Shown here: positions 16,701-25,800 of the stretch, one piece after another
Layout of the letters: every line of letters starts with the position of its first letter
Position numbering within the stretch: the first letter of the stretch is position 1
NCBI GenBank assembly: GCA_005799475.1
Contig: SYGQ01000070.1
Span: 1-34,949 of the forward strand
Length of the DNA stretch: 34,949 nt
Direction of reading: 5' to 3'
Origin: Planctomycetia bacterium
GTDB taxonomy: Bacteria > Planctomycetota > Phycisphaerae > Phycisphaerales > SM1A02
Made by a program: the position numbers and the translations under genes
The notes under the pieces: model-generated
What the model was told of the DNA's origin: nothing
The model's input: only the letters and a program-made list of their open reading frames with translations
The model's database searches: none

Positions 16701-19048
16701 GCGATCTCAGAACCAAACACGCTTGTGCGTGTGTCCACATCGAGGAGCGATCGCTGGAGCACCTTCATCGCGTCGCGGGCGAAGTCGTGCTGCGCCATGA
16801 GGAACTGCTGAGCCGTCGCGTGGTCGTCGAAGAGTTCGCGGTTGAGGTCGACCTTCTTGTTCCAGTCGAGGAACTGGCTCCGCGCCAACTCGACATCGGT
16901 CTGATCCACAATCCCGTCGCAATTGCCATCGCCAACATTGGCTCCTGGCTGCGCCGGGAACTGCAGCGCGAGGTCGGGCGTCCCCTGCGGCGGCACGCTG
17001 CGCGGCGCGGTCACTTCGAGGATGCCGTAACTGGTTTGGTAGAGCGGCCGCCACGAGCGGACTTGCCCGGCAGTCCATGGGTTGTTGACATCGACTGGAG
17101 GCGCCGGAGGGAGCGTCCAGAGCCATGGCGGCATGAGTTCATTTCGCGCGCCGCTGACAGTCGTCAACTTGCGTCGGTTGTCGAACAGGAGCTGCCTCGC
17201 ATCGAGTTGGTCGAAGTATTCACTCGTCTCCTCACGCTGCATCGAGGAGCGCAGAAACTGGAAGTTCTGATCGGCCGCAACGGTGTCCGGATCGATCGCG
17301 CGCTCCAGCCGGCTGCGCAGATACGGATTGTTGTGGCCGGCGAAGCCGCGCAACTCCAACTCGTCGGCCATTGTGAACGGATCGAGCTGCTCGACGGGCA
17401 ATCCGGATGAACCCCGCACGATGGCGTTCCCGCCACTGTCGAAGTATCCATCCACAGCCCCGCCCTGCGCCATCGACTTGAAGTATCGCGTGCGCTCGAC
17501 ATTCGGCTTCAAGAAGTTGGGGAATGCGGGGTTTGCCGCGGCGACACCCGAGTTCGACTCCTTGACGAGGCTCAACTCTCGCAGGACCGTCGGATCCGTG
17601 ACCGACCCGGGAATCGTGGCCGTCAGCATCGGCGCACCGAATCGAGAAGGCTGAAAGTTGACCGCGATCTGCGGGTAGGCCCCCGTTGTCGCGGTGTTGA
17701 ATGGCGAGCTGAGGAACCCGACCTCTTCGGAGTTCCCCGCGAGATCTTGCCGACTCACGAGCGCGAGGTCCGACGGTGTGGCTCCAACGGTCGTGGCAGC
17801 ATCGCTGCGCGTGGCGACATTCACATTGAGCAGCGCGCAGTTGTCCACGACCGAGACGCCGACAACATGCCGCACCGATCGATCGAGCGATGTTGGCGCG
17901 AGGAACCAGAAGCTGTCGGTGAATCCATCCCCGTCGGTGTCGCACATCGTTCTCGTGATGATGTTGCGCGGCGAGTCCTTTACGAACTCATCGCCCTTGG
18001 GGCCGAACCATTTCAGCCGAAGAAAGTTTGGCAGTGCCTTCGCCGAATCGAGAACGCTCTCCGCGTGCGCGGTCGAGAACCACCCGCCGGGCGTCGTCGC
18101 CGGAGCAACCCCGAACGCCAACTGCTGGAATGTGAGCGCCGCATCACCCTGCGGAGTGGACGGGTTTGGATACGGCCCCAACGGCGCGGGTGGTATCGCC
18201 CCAATCGTCGTCGGGATCCACAGATTCGCATCGGGCGCCACCGACGGCAGCCACTGCTCGTAGGGAATCTGCAGTCCATACCGGGCTGGCGTGCCGGGAA
18301 AGAACTGTGCGGCATTGATTGGCGCCACTGCAGTCAGCGTGTTGGCCGTCACACTTGAGATATCTGTGACGAGTCGCCACCCGTTGCTCGCGGTTGGGAT
18401 CCATGAAAGGTGCGACCAGTGCGAGAAGGCTGGCATCCCCTGAAAGACGACTCGGACCGGCTCGGTCGAGCGCAACCATCGCGCATCGCCGAACCCGGGA
18501 TTGCCCACGGGATTCCCCTCGGCGCCGCGGATGTCTCCTGCTGGCGCCGGAGGCGCGTTGTAAGCGTCTGGCCAATTCGTCCACGGCCGGACCTCGTAGG
18601 GTGCGAAGTTGTAGCCATCGACGATGCCGTCGGACCCGGGCGCGAGCGTCGAGTTGTTGACCATGTCCAGCGGATCGACGCCGAATCGCGTCTGCGCGCC
18701 CGGAATGAACGCGCTTCCCGACACGGGAACATCCGATGTGGGTGACAGTCGCGGGTACGCACTCGACGCAATGCCGCTCCCGACACCCACAAGCGCCGGA
18801 TCCGCCGAATTCACCGGCTTCACGAAGAGCGCCTGAGCGATCTCTTCGGTCACCCCGTGCGCGATCGGGCCGATTCGGTCCGTTTGGGCGGCCGCCTGCT
18901 GCTGCGCGGTCGCCGTCAAGCGGCTGCCCTGCGAACGGCTCACGAATGCCGACGCGAGGATCACGAGCAGCACGAGGATCGACACCACGAGAATCATCGT
19001 GCTGCCCCGAGGTGCACCGCGAAGATGTCGTTGCCCTGAGTGGGTCAT
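13727..19048 (-). CDS. Oversized GspK-like minor pseudopilin / T2SS-T4P associated protein (1773 aa)
   Basis: N-terminal RGSTMILVVSILVLLVILASAFVSRSQ membrane helix; C-terminal GLVNINTAPIEVMRAMPHM (GspK/HhH-like) followed by IVNYRDRMP; position after a run of pseudopilin genes. SD GGAGG precedes the ATG. Confidence 0.7.
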   Translation of the reverse strand: MTHSGQRHLRGAPRGSTMILVVSILVLLVILASAFVSRSQGSRLTATAQQQAAAQTDRIGPIAHGVTEEIAQALFVKPVNSADPALVGVGSGIASSAYPRLSPTSDVPVSGSAFIPGAQTRFGVDPLDMVNNSTLAPGSDGIVDGYNFAPYEVRPWTNWPDAYNAPPAPAGDIRGAEGNPVGNPGFGDARWLRSTEPVRVVFQGMPAFSHWSHLSWIPTASNGWRLVTDISSVTANTLTAVAPINAAQFFPGTPARYGLQIPYEQWLPSVAPDANLWIPTTIGAIPPAPLGPYPNPSTPQGDAALTFQQLAFGVAPATTPGGWFSTAHAESVLDSAKALPNFLRLKWFGPKGDEFVKDSPRNIITRTMCDTDGDGFTDSFWFLAPTSLDRSVRHVVGVSVVDNCALLNVNVATRSDAATTVGATPSDLALVSRQDLAGNSEEVGFLSSPFNTATTGAYPQIAVNFQPSRFGAPMLTATIPGSVTDPTVLRELSLVKESNSGVAAANPAFPNFLKPNVERTRYFKSMAQGGAVDGYFDSGGNAIVRGSSGLPVEQLDPFTMADELELRGFAGHNNPYLRSRLERAIDPDTVAADQNFQFLRSSMQREETSEYFDQLDARQLLFDNRRKLTTVSGARNELMPPWLWTLPPAPPVDVNNPWTAGQVRSWRPLYQTSYGILEVTAPRSVPPQGTPDLALQFPAQPGANVGDGNCDGIVDQTDVELARSQFLDWNKKVDLNRELFDDHATAQQFLMAQHDFARDAMKVLQRSLLDVDTRTSVFGSEIADLDKARRACASWAANILAARDGPRLQAGLNVPTDPPLHPERGIILQEGSETYSFIGEEKHPFIVQVFFAVVYPKTGTIPAGVPGAGGGYVCYDQTNGDAARIVLAVQIANPYNEPIELWPFQLRAFGQSFQFLQPATGADGRWGYGFTPVLGPATEEGPRSAVVFAIPKSFPDDANFRARMMAMLDLTHPWMKASGAPAGAVVPQRLVQEFSAVPQNEVFPVGGTQSDMFEDASTVYADSMLFNASKQTGGEPITEAGSMRWDLHPKFYLDKINSANEDDSDIALVRMVADPYNPNSSATVVVDRLENDFSLVDAMGQPEHDHPWKETIKRLLDPPPAAPPGGSQTGSGAGYMVPPKYVAPNPGSATQTFAHVAVGNADFLMTWARMSRPWTLDVDGNMAITPNERSPRFVFASNSKPMVVKAGSGLPDYVGLVAGDSSPFPGVVFTAQELKTEPDKIVIVSAKTPFGTAARGKPTNFTLRTQLVGADRVYTGWPLVQPASWPGDPDGGLVPTDIFGDTGAGIPTRALTFYQHPVRLAQRDGPFEQVGEVFDVPVWGPVMKLDQGVWKMHATAGEMMVGTRESSGARKSNDDPIVPFPSFGADAADEYAPMHFRHDRAREAVLSVVGFVPPLPAGASILDGFTLDGAGVATIDANLDLTTTDAERLTADQRRTRLASGFAGKATPGLVNINTAPIEVMRAMPHMQQLAYDKDPVNAGGAVGIAPPGVWRVRIPETIVNYRDRMPSAALAPDGPKYDDRGFFPTPPATELFPFHPGMRRERGIVSVGELSIMDRAYRPSLAGTAQEPDPEAESIAGVSWSDNKSWSISYAGRDPYRGSEDPPVPAGTPSTGHAPPVVPVPADGGIGWRSGTTQFGAQLSTERMGIDVIQADLVSTPVVEPTSYGRTTVAGDIAEQHALLKGIASLVTTRSDVFTVYLKVRAVAVNPATGVWDATNPATLLEESRFVLVVDRSGVNRPGDQPKILMFEKVLE

Positions 19049-19059
19049 GGGTGCCTCCG

Positions 19060-20598
19060 TTACGACACGGGCCTCTGCGGCAGTTCGATGATGAGTTGGA
19101 CGGTCCGCCCTTGCTCAAGACGCTTCTCTGGGTCGTGGAGGGTCATGGTGATGCGGAGCGCCGTTGGCCAGGGCGTGTAGTCCTGATTCGCGATTGGAAC
19201 GCCCGCGAGGTTGGTGTAGAACGGCGTGTCGGCGTTGAATCCAAACGCCGCCGTGTAGACCTTCACTGGGACGGATGCTCCCAATGGCTGCGACACCGGC
19301 TCCGGGAACAACATGGGAAAGCCCTCGATCGCTTCAGGGAGGATGGGCAGGTGCACATAGAGCGGGTTCCCACCACTGACAAAGTTGTCGCGGTACTCGG
19401 TCAATGACATCACGCCGCGGCGCGACTCGGCCTGCGTCGCAGGCGCGTGCGCATCGGGGAAGCCCCACCAAGGGGTCGGCAGCAGCGACGACGGCGTGAA
19501 GCCAGGGAACAGGACCGTGCCACCAGGGGTGGCGAGGTAGGTGCGGCCCGTCGCGTTGGCCCAGGTCCAGTCCACCATGAAGCTCGAGCAGTTCGAGGCG
19601 AGCGTCGGCGAGGTCAGCATGACATCCAATCGGTGCATGCTTGGCGAACGCTTCTCGCTGCGCACATACCCGCCGACCTGCCCGAACGCGGCCGGCGAAC
19701 CGAAGAATCCGTTGATCGCACGGGTGCGCCAATTCGCATTCCCAACCGGCGCGAGCACGCGCCGCAAGTCATCGAGATTCATGCTTGTGACATCCACGCG
19801 GGAGTTCACGACATCTGGACTGGGACTGAGCGCGCCGTCCATCAAGGTTTGGTGGAGGTTGGCCTGATTGAACAGACTCACCGCCGAATTGGGACCGTAG
19901 GTGGGCGTGGTCTGCTGAAAAAGCGTCCGCGTACCGCCGTCGTCGGCCAAGAGCACCGCCTGCCGTGCGAGCGTCCACTCGCGGGCCTCCGGCTGCGTCC
20001 CGTTGGTGCGCCCGCCGCCGCCACCGATCCAATACTGATAGTCGAGGCTCGGTCCATCTGCAATCGTGTCGTAGCTCCACGGCGTAAGCGGTCCGAAGTC
20101 GAACCCCACCGGATCCGGGCGCAGCGTCTGCGAGGGTCCTTCGGGCACGAGATCCGGCAGCTGAATGCCGTGGCCGTAGATGACCCGGCTGACGGCGCTG
20201 CGCGAAAGCCCGTTCCCTGTACCAAGGTCATTGCCCCCAGAAAATCTCGCCGAATCCTGTGTGCCCTTGGCGAAGAAGACGAGTTGGTCAGCGCGGATGA
20301 CTGCGTCGGGCGGACGCGTCGGATCCAAGAGTGGTGCCGTGGGATTCGAGAGTTGGTTGATGTTGTTGCCAATCTGCACGCACTGGATCAGGAGGACCCC
20401 GTCGCGATCGAGCCGGGCGATATCCGTGCGGATCTGTCGCTCGATCGCGCCGATCTCCTGGAGCACGCTGGCGTTGGACTCGCCGATTCCAGCGACCTTG
20501 CTCGCGGTCGAAAAAATCTTGCTGGTCGCCGCGATGACGACGAGGAGCAGGCTCACTGCCACCATCAGTTCGACCATGGTGAATGCTCGTGGGCGCAT
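19060..20598 (-). CDS. Prepilin-type N-terminal methylation domain protein (GspJ-like minor pseudopilin)
   Basis: MRPRAFTMVELMVAVSLLLVVIAATSKIFSTAS class III signal; 512 aa. Confidence 0.82.
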   Translation of the reverse strand: MRPRAFTMVELMVAVSLLLVVIAATSKIFSTASKVAGIGESNASVLQEIGAIERQIRTDIARLDRDGVLLIQCVQIGNNINQLSNPTAPLLDPTRPPDAVIRADQLVFFAKGTQDSARFSGGNDLGTGNGLSRSAVSRVIYGHGIQLPDLVPEGPSQTLRPDPVGFDFGPLTPWSYDTIADGPSLDYQYWIGGGGGRTNGTQPEAREWTLARQAVLLADDGGTRTLFQQTTPTYGPNSAVSLFNQANLHQTLMDGALSPSPDVVNSRVDVTSMNLDDLRRVLAPVGNANWRTRAINGFFGSPAAFGQVGGYVRSEKRSPSMHRLDVMLTSPTLASNCSSFMVDWTWANATGRTYLATPGGTVLFPGFTPSSLLPTPWWGFPDAHAPATQAESRRGVMSLTEYRDNFVSGGNPLYVHLPILPEAIEGFPMLFPEPVSQPLGASVPVKVYTAAFGFNADTPFYTNLAGVPIANQDYTPWPTALRITMTLHDPEKRLEQGRTVQLIIELPQRPVS

Positions 20599-20600
20599 CG

Positions 20601-21791
20601 TTAGAGTTCCTGCACCGTGGCAAAAACCGGAACGAGCGAGTTGCCTGCCGCGTCAACTCCGGGAATGAACCAGATCGCGCGCACCGCGGGATTGAGCCCG
20701 GTCGAGGAGCCATCGGCTCCGTACCCGAGTTGTGAAGGCACGGGCAATGGATCAGGGATCGGCCGCGAGAGCATCACCGGTCCTTCGCGAGTGTTCCGTC
20801 GACCACCGACGACCCGATGAACTGTGTTGTACTGATCGACGAGCCACTGGCCTGGATACTGCCAAGTCAGATCGACGGCGAAGTCCACCGGATTGCCGGT
20901 CAGAGCGGCCGTCCCTGGAACGATGTGATTGTCGGCGGCCGTGGGCACACTCGCATCGAAACCGCCGGGTGTCCAAGGGGCCACCAACACGATGCCCAGA
21001 GGAAGCGGTGGTGTCGCGGAGTTCACGGGCATCGCCGCCTGCGCCACGCTGTAGGGGCGCGGTTCTCCGCCGCTGACGATCCGATAGACGAAGATCGCAA
21101 CCTGAATGCGGCCCTCAAACCGTCGGAACATGCACTCCCAGTGGTACGCAGGCTTCTTGGAGCCCTGCCCCGCCGTCCCTGGCTGCGGGTAGCCGCGCTC
21201 GGCTTGCGTAATGATCACCAGCGGTTCGCCCTCGACGCTCGAGATGGTGTGATCGAAGGGCTGGAAACCGCTCTCGAAGAGCGAGCGGTTGTAGGGAATC
21301 CCGTAGAGGGTCGCTCCGGAACCGCCGCCCGCATCTCCGTCTGGCGATTCATTGCCGACCTTACTCACATTGACGGTGCCACCGAGACCACCACCGTCCA
21401 TCTTGCTTGAGTACAGCGCGCTAAAGACATCGATCGCACCGAGTTCGTCAATCGCGGAGCTGTTCAGGTCGTGGAACAGGAACCCGGGGCGCTTCCAGCG
21501 CCAGTCGCCTGGGATGGTGCTCCCGAGTACCAACGAGGAAGTTCCCGATGGCGGCATGATGAAGTCGACTTGACCGAAGTCCTCGTAGGTACCGAACCAC
21601 TCGGGCTTCAACTTGAGGCGCAGGAGCGCCATCGCGTTGTCGGCGACGATGGGACCCATGATGTCGTCGGCGGCCTGTCGCTGCTGCGCAATGCCCACAG
21701 GGAACAGAGCGGAGATGCCGATGATCCCGATGCCGAGAATGAAGACGGCCATCAGCAGCTCGACGAGCGAGAAGGCGCGGCGGACGATCAC
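20601..21791 (-). CDS. Prepilin-type N-terminal methylation domain protein (PilV/GspI-like)
   Basis: GTG at 21791: VIVRRAFSLVELLMAVFILGIGIIGISALFPVGIAQQRQAADD. The listed ORF starts earlier at 21890, but the GTG gives a GTGA overlap with the upstream stop. Confidence 0.82.
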   Translation of the reverse strand: MIVRRAFSLVELLMAVFILGIGIIGISALFPVGIAQQRQAADDIMGPIVADNAMALLRLKLKPEWFGTYEDFGQVDFIMPPSGTSSLVLGSTIPGDWRWKRPGFLFHDLNSSAIDELGAIDVFSALYSSKMDGGGLGGTVNVSKVGNESPDGDAGGGSGATLYGIPYNRSLFESGFQPFDHTISSVEGEPLVIITQAERGYPQPGTAGQGSKKPAYHWECMFRRFEGRIQVAIFVYRIVSGGEPRPYSVAQAAMPVNSATPPLPLGIVLVAPWTPGGFDASVPTAADNHIVPGTAALTGNPVDFAVDLTWQYPGQWLVDQYNTVHRVVGGRRNTREGPVMLSRPIPDPLPVPSQLGYGADGSSTGLNPAVRAIWFIPGVDAAGNSLVPVFATVQEL

Positions 21792-22735
21792 TTGGGCATC
21801 ACCTCCGCCACTCCAGTAAATCGATTGAAGTGGATGCGGTCGGCGAACTGGTTGACGAAGTCGGTGCGGGCGGCATTGAGCGTGGCCCATGCCCCGTACC
21901 CCTGCCAGTCGGCTGGAGTCCCCTCTTCATGCATGCGCTCGTCGTCGTAGACGGCGAGGAAGAGCGTGTGGTCGCCCAGAGGTTCGTCATTCCCTTCGTC
22001 GTACGCGAAGTACTTGCCGTTGCTGCTCCCTGTCGTCGTGCCGATGTCGATCCGCGCGTTTCGATTGAAGTCGATGTAGGGGGCCACAACGGAGGTGTCA
22101 GTCCCCGACGCGGTGAGGTTGCCCGTGAGGGAAGGATTCCGAGTGATGGTTGAGCCATCAGCCCCGTAGCGAACAACGACCATGCTCGCGCGCTCCGTGT
22201 TCTTGAGTTCGGGCTGTCCGAGCCAGACGGTGTCCTGCCCGATGTCGTTGATGTCCGTGACATCGGCGGCCGACCCGGCGACCTTCACACCCGACGGAAG
22301 GAGCCGCGGCGGAACGCCTTCGACGGGCTCGAACTCCTCGATGAGAAGGTCATCGATTCCTGCGGCTGGAAGGACAAGTGTCCAGGCTCCGGCGGTCGCG
22401 GCACCTGGGAATCCGATCCGACCGGTCGGCTTGGCGATCACGATCTCCACCTGTTGAGGCTTCGTCTTGTCGACCTGAACGACCCCCGATCCGTCCTTGT
22501 ACACGGGCTGGCGAACCTTGAACGCCACGAGCACGGTCGAACGGTCCCGAATCGCGATCGCCCGCGCCTGGCCAAGTGCTGCGAGCACATGATTGGTCGC
22601 ACCCGCGACCTTCGCGTCCTTGGCGATCCGCTGCGCACTCATGGTGACGGTGATCGCCAGAACGGCGATGACGCCGATGACCGCCAACAACTCGGCGAGC
22701 GTGAAGGCGCGGCACTTGTGCGTCGCTGCGCTCAT
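21788..22735 (-). CDS. Prepilin-type N-terminal methylation domain protein (GspH-like)
   Basis: CRAFTLAELLAVIGVIAVLAITVTMSAQRI; 315 aa. Confidence 0.82.
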   Translation of the reverse strand: MSAATHKCRAFTLAELLAVIGVIAVLAITVTMSAQRIAKDAKVAGATNHVLAALGQARAIAIRDRSTVLVAFKVRQPVYKDGSGVVQVDKTKPQQVEIVIAKPTGRIGFPGAATAGAWTLVLPAAGIDDLLIEEFEPVEGVPPRLLPSGVKVAGSAADVTDINDIGQDTVWLGQPELKNTERASMVVVRYGADGSTITRNPSLTGNLTASGTDTSVVAPYIDFNRNARIDIGTTTGSSNGKYFAYDEGNDEPLGDHTLFLAVYDDERMHEEGTPADWQGYGAWATLNAARTDFVNQFADRIHFNRFTGVAEVMPK

Positions 22736-23463
22736 GGTCGTGGCAGCGGCTCATAGGAGTAGATGTTGTCTTCGGCGGTGTTGAAGTCGCCGTCGGGTCC
22801 ACAGGAAACAAAGTATGGGCGACGGTTGCGGCACACGCCGATGGTCTGCTCGTCAATCGTGCGCACGCTGCCATCGTTGGCATCCGTGTAGATCGTTGGA
22901 TTGGCAAGCTCGGCCTTCGTGGCCGCGCGACCCGGGAAGCAACTCGAGATGCGTCGACCCCATGGGTCCACGAGTTCGCGAATCAGCCCGAGCGCGTTCG
23001 CCGGCATTCGGTTGGGCAACCAAGTCGCCGGCAACGGCTCCCCGAGAACGGTGGCGCCGTTCATGGGGACGAAGCGCAGGGCCGACCCGGGGATCTTGGC
23101 GAGGATGTCCGCTGACTCCGAACCCGGCGCGGCCAGTTGCTCAAGCAGGATGCAGATGATGTACGCGCTCGTCGCATTCAACTCATAGATGTCGTAGGCC
23201 ACATTCGGGGTGGTGCCCGTATAGTCGGGAGGTCCACCGCCTCCGGCGGGAACGGCCCGGCGTCCGTACGACATCTCGCGCCCCATCTGTGCCTGCCATG
23301 ACTCCATGGCCTGTTCAAGAAGTTTGAAGGTCGTCTCAGTCGTTCGACGGTCGTTCGAGGCAAGGACGGCGCTCGTGACAGAAAGCGCGAGTGCCATGAG
23401 GATCAGGATGATGCCGATCACGACGACGAGTTCGAGCACGGTGAATGCACGGCGAATGATCAT
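22732..23463 (-). CDS. Prepilin-type N-terminal methylation domain protein (GspG-like)
   Basis: MIIRRAFTVLELVVVIGIILILMALALSVTSAVLASNDRRTT; ATGA overlap with neighbours. Confidence 0.82.
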   Translation of the reverse strand: MIIRRAFTVLELVVVIGIILILMALALSVTSAVLASNDRRTTETTFKLLEQAMESWQAQMGREMSYGRRAVPAGGGGPPDYTGTTPNVAYDIYELNATSAYIICILLEQLAAPGSESADILAKIPGSALRFVPMNGATVLGEPLPATWLPNRMPANALGLIRELVDPWGRRISSCFPGRAATKAELANPTIYTDANDGSVRTIDEQTIGVCRNRRPYFVSCGPDGDFNTAEDNIYSYEPLPRP

Positions 23464-24512
23464 TGGCCGATCTCCACGACATTGTCCTCGTTGAATCCTC
23501 CCGCATCGACGCGTGCGGTGAAGTCCGCGTCGCGGTCGGGTCCCATTGAGAAGAGCGCGAACTCGGCGCCGACGAGTCCCTTTGACGTCGTTGTGTCACC
23601 GTTGGCATCAGCGAGTCCATCGATGCCGGTCCCGGCCTCGAACCGCTGCGGTCGAAGCACGAAGATGTCGCTCAGATCCCAGCCGAGACCGAGACTCCCA
23701 GTGCTGCCTCGCCCGCGCGTCATGCGAGGATCCGCGTTCATGTAGCCCTTGCGGTAGTAGCGAATGGGTTGCCCCCAGTAATCGACGATGCAGCGCGGTG
23801 CCGTCTCGATGAAACTGTTGTCGCCCGGGCGAGCAACAATCGGTGCACCACTGGGAGCGAAACCAACCACCGCGCCGAACATCGAGGCATCCTTGAGCTC
23901 GAGGTAGGGCCCCAGGGCGCGGCCAGACACATTGGCCAGAGTCGAAGTGTTGGCCGCAACGCCCTGCGGAAGATTTCGTTGCGCGAAGGTGCCCGGTGGC
24001 TGTGTGGAATTGAGTGGAGTGAGGTACGACCCCCATGCGCCGTCCTTCAGCGGCGCTCGGATGCCAACCGCAGGAATCTCCTTGGATCCAAGCGAGTTGG
24101 CCACTGGAGTTCCGACCGCACCATATCCGTCCTGGTCGCGGCCGCCGGGGCCGATGAGGTACTCCACAAGCGTTGTGATCGAGCAGTAGTTCTGCGGCGT
24201 GACCTGTTGGGGGAGCGTCGGTCCGCCGATCACCTGAGGGATCAAGAGGTCGCGCAGGTGTCCGGAAGATCCGACGGCCGACGGCATCGAGGGAGCCGCT
24301 CCCAAGACCGGTGGGAAGTAGCCGAGGTCCGTCTTGAACCGGGCAAGTGCACTGGAGATGGACCCCATGAGCGCGCGGGTGCTCGCGGCCTGTGCCGCCT
24401 TCGCCGAACTCGAGAGCACCGTCACCAGAATCCCGACCAAGAGCACAATGACCGCCACGACGACGAGCAACTCGACGACCGTGAACGCGCGGATGCCCCG
24501 CCCGGTACGCAC
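23460..24512 (-). CDS. Prepilin-type N-terminal methylation domain protein (GspG-like)
   Basis: RAFTVVELLVVVAVIVLLVGILVTVLSSSAKAAQ; 350 aa; start GTG overlaps the gspF stop (TAGTG). Confidence 0.82.
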   Translation of the reverse strand: MRTGRGIRAFTVVELLVVVAVIVLLVGILVTVLSSSAKAAQAASTRALMGSISSALARFKTDLGYFPPVLGAAPSMPSAVGSSGHLRDLLIPQVIGGPTLPQQVTPQNYCSITTLVEYLIGPGGRDQDGYGAVGTPVANSLGSKEIPAVGIRAPLKDGAWGSYLTPLNSTQPPGTFAQRNLPQGVAANTSTLANVSGRALGPYLELKDASMFGAVVGFAPSGAPIVARPGDNSFIETAPRCIVDYWGQPIRYYRKGYMNADPRMTRGRGSTGSLGLGWDLSDIFVLRPQRFEAGTGIDGLADANGDTTTSKGLVGAEFALFSMGPDRDADFTARVDAGGFNEDNVVEIGQ

Positions 24513-25795
24513 TAGCCGCCACCCTTGGAGACCGACTCGATCATGGCGACGAGCGGGAGGAAGAGTGCGAGCACGATCGTTCCGACAATGCCGCCGAGGA
24601 TGACCACCATGAAGGGCTCGAGCAGCGAGAGGAGGCTCGCGACGGCCACATCTACTTCTTCGTCATAGTTGTCGGCGATCTTCATGAGCATGGCATCGAG
24701 GTCGCCCGTCTCCTCACCGACATCGATCATGTTCACGACGATGGCGTCACACACTTTCGCCTCGCGCAGCGGCTTGGCGAACGACTCACCCTCGCGAACC
24801 GAGTCGTGCACCTTCGTGAGAGCTTTCTCGAAGACATAGTTCCCCGAAGTGTCACGCGTAATGAGAATCGCTTCGAGGATCGGCACACCCGCGGCCACGA
24901 GCGTGCCGAGCGTTCGCGTGAACCTCGCGATCGCCGTCTTGCGGATCAACATGCCGATGACCGGGAGTTTCGTGCGAATCACATCCGTGGCCGCACGCCC
25001 GAACGCCGTCTTCCTGACCACCTTGAAGAAGAAGAAGATGAGGAAGGGCGAAAACATGACCCAGACCGCGCCGGGGACGCGCTGACCGTCTTCCTGGCCG
25101 GCCACCCACTTGCTGGCGGCGATGAGCCACTTCGTCAGCCCAGGGAGTTCCACCTCGAAGTCGTTGAAGATCTCCTGGAACTTCGGGATCACGAAGTACA
25201 TGATGCCGGTCACGATGGCGACGGCAATCGTGATGACCACGGCCGGATAGATCATGGCGCCGATGATGCGCCGCTTCAGCCGCTGCCCCTTCTCCATGAA
25301 GTCGGCGAGCCGCTGCATGATGACATCGAGCACGCCGCCGATCTCGCCGGCGGCCACCATCTTCACATAGAGGGTCGAGAAGACCTTGGGGTGTTGCCCG
25401 AAGGCGTCGGAAAGCGACGAACCTGAACTCACCGACTCACAGACCTCGCCGAGCACATTCTTGAGCTTGCCCGGCTTCTGCTGATCTTCCAAAATCTGCA
25501 GCGATCGGAGCAGCGGAAGGCCCGCGTCTTGCAGCGTGGACATCTGCCGCGTGAATGTCGTCAGCACCTTCGTGCTCACCCCGCCGATCGAAATGGAGAA
25601 TCCCTTCTTCTTCTTGCGGTCGAGGTTCGGAGTCTTCTTCTTCTTGGCCGCGCCTTTGCGCTGCTCACGAACGGAGGTCGGAAAGAGTCCGCGCGCGCGA
25701 ATCTGGCGAATGGCGTCTTCGCTCGAACCCGCCTCGACCATCCCCTTTTCTGTCTTCCCTGCCGCGTTGGCTGCCTCGTAGGCAAAGTTCGCCAT
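24512..25795 (-). CDS. Type II secretion / type IV pilus inner-membrane platform protein GspF/PilC
   Basis: ANFAYEAANAAGKTEKGMVEA..., TTFTRQMSTLQDAGLPLLRSLQIL, MVAAGEIGGVLDVIMQRLADFMEK, LVAAGVPILEAILITRDTSGN, VNMIDVGEETGDLDAML. ATG 25795 preceded by GGAGGA. Confidence 0.95.
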   Translation of the reverse strand: MANFAYEAANAAGKTEKGMVEAGSSEDAIRQIRARGLFPTSVREQRKGAAKKKKTPNLDRKKKKGFSISIGGVSTKVLTTFTRQMSTLQDAGLPLLRSLQILEDQQKPGKLKNVLGEVCESVSSGSSLSDAFGQHPKVFSTLYVKMVAAGEIGGVLDVIMQRLADFMEKGQRLKRRIIGAMIYPAVVITIAVAIVTGIMYFVIPKFQEIFNDFEVELPGLTKWLIAASKWVAGQEDGQRVPGAVWVMFSPFLIFFFFKVVRKTAFGRAATDVIRTKLPVIGMLIRKTAIARFTRTLGTLVAAGVPILEAILITRDTSGNYVFEKALTKVHDSVREGESFAKPLREAKVCDAIVVNMIDVGEETGDLDAMLMKIADNYDEEVDVAVASLLSLLEPFMVVILGGIVGTIVLALFLPLVAMIESVSKGGG

Positions 25796-25800
25796 GGGTT

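Noticed and set aside
14855-17410. 851-aa plus-strand ORF antisense to the GspK-like gene
   Set aside because: Arg/His-rich composition typical of high-GC antisense shadow ORFs; the opposite strand has clear family motifs and operon context.
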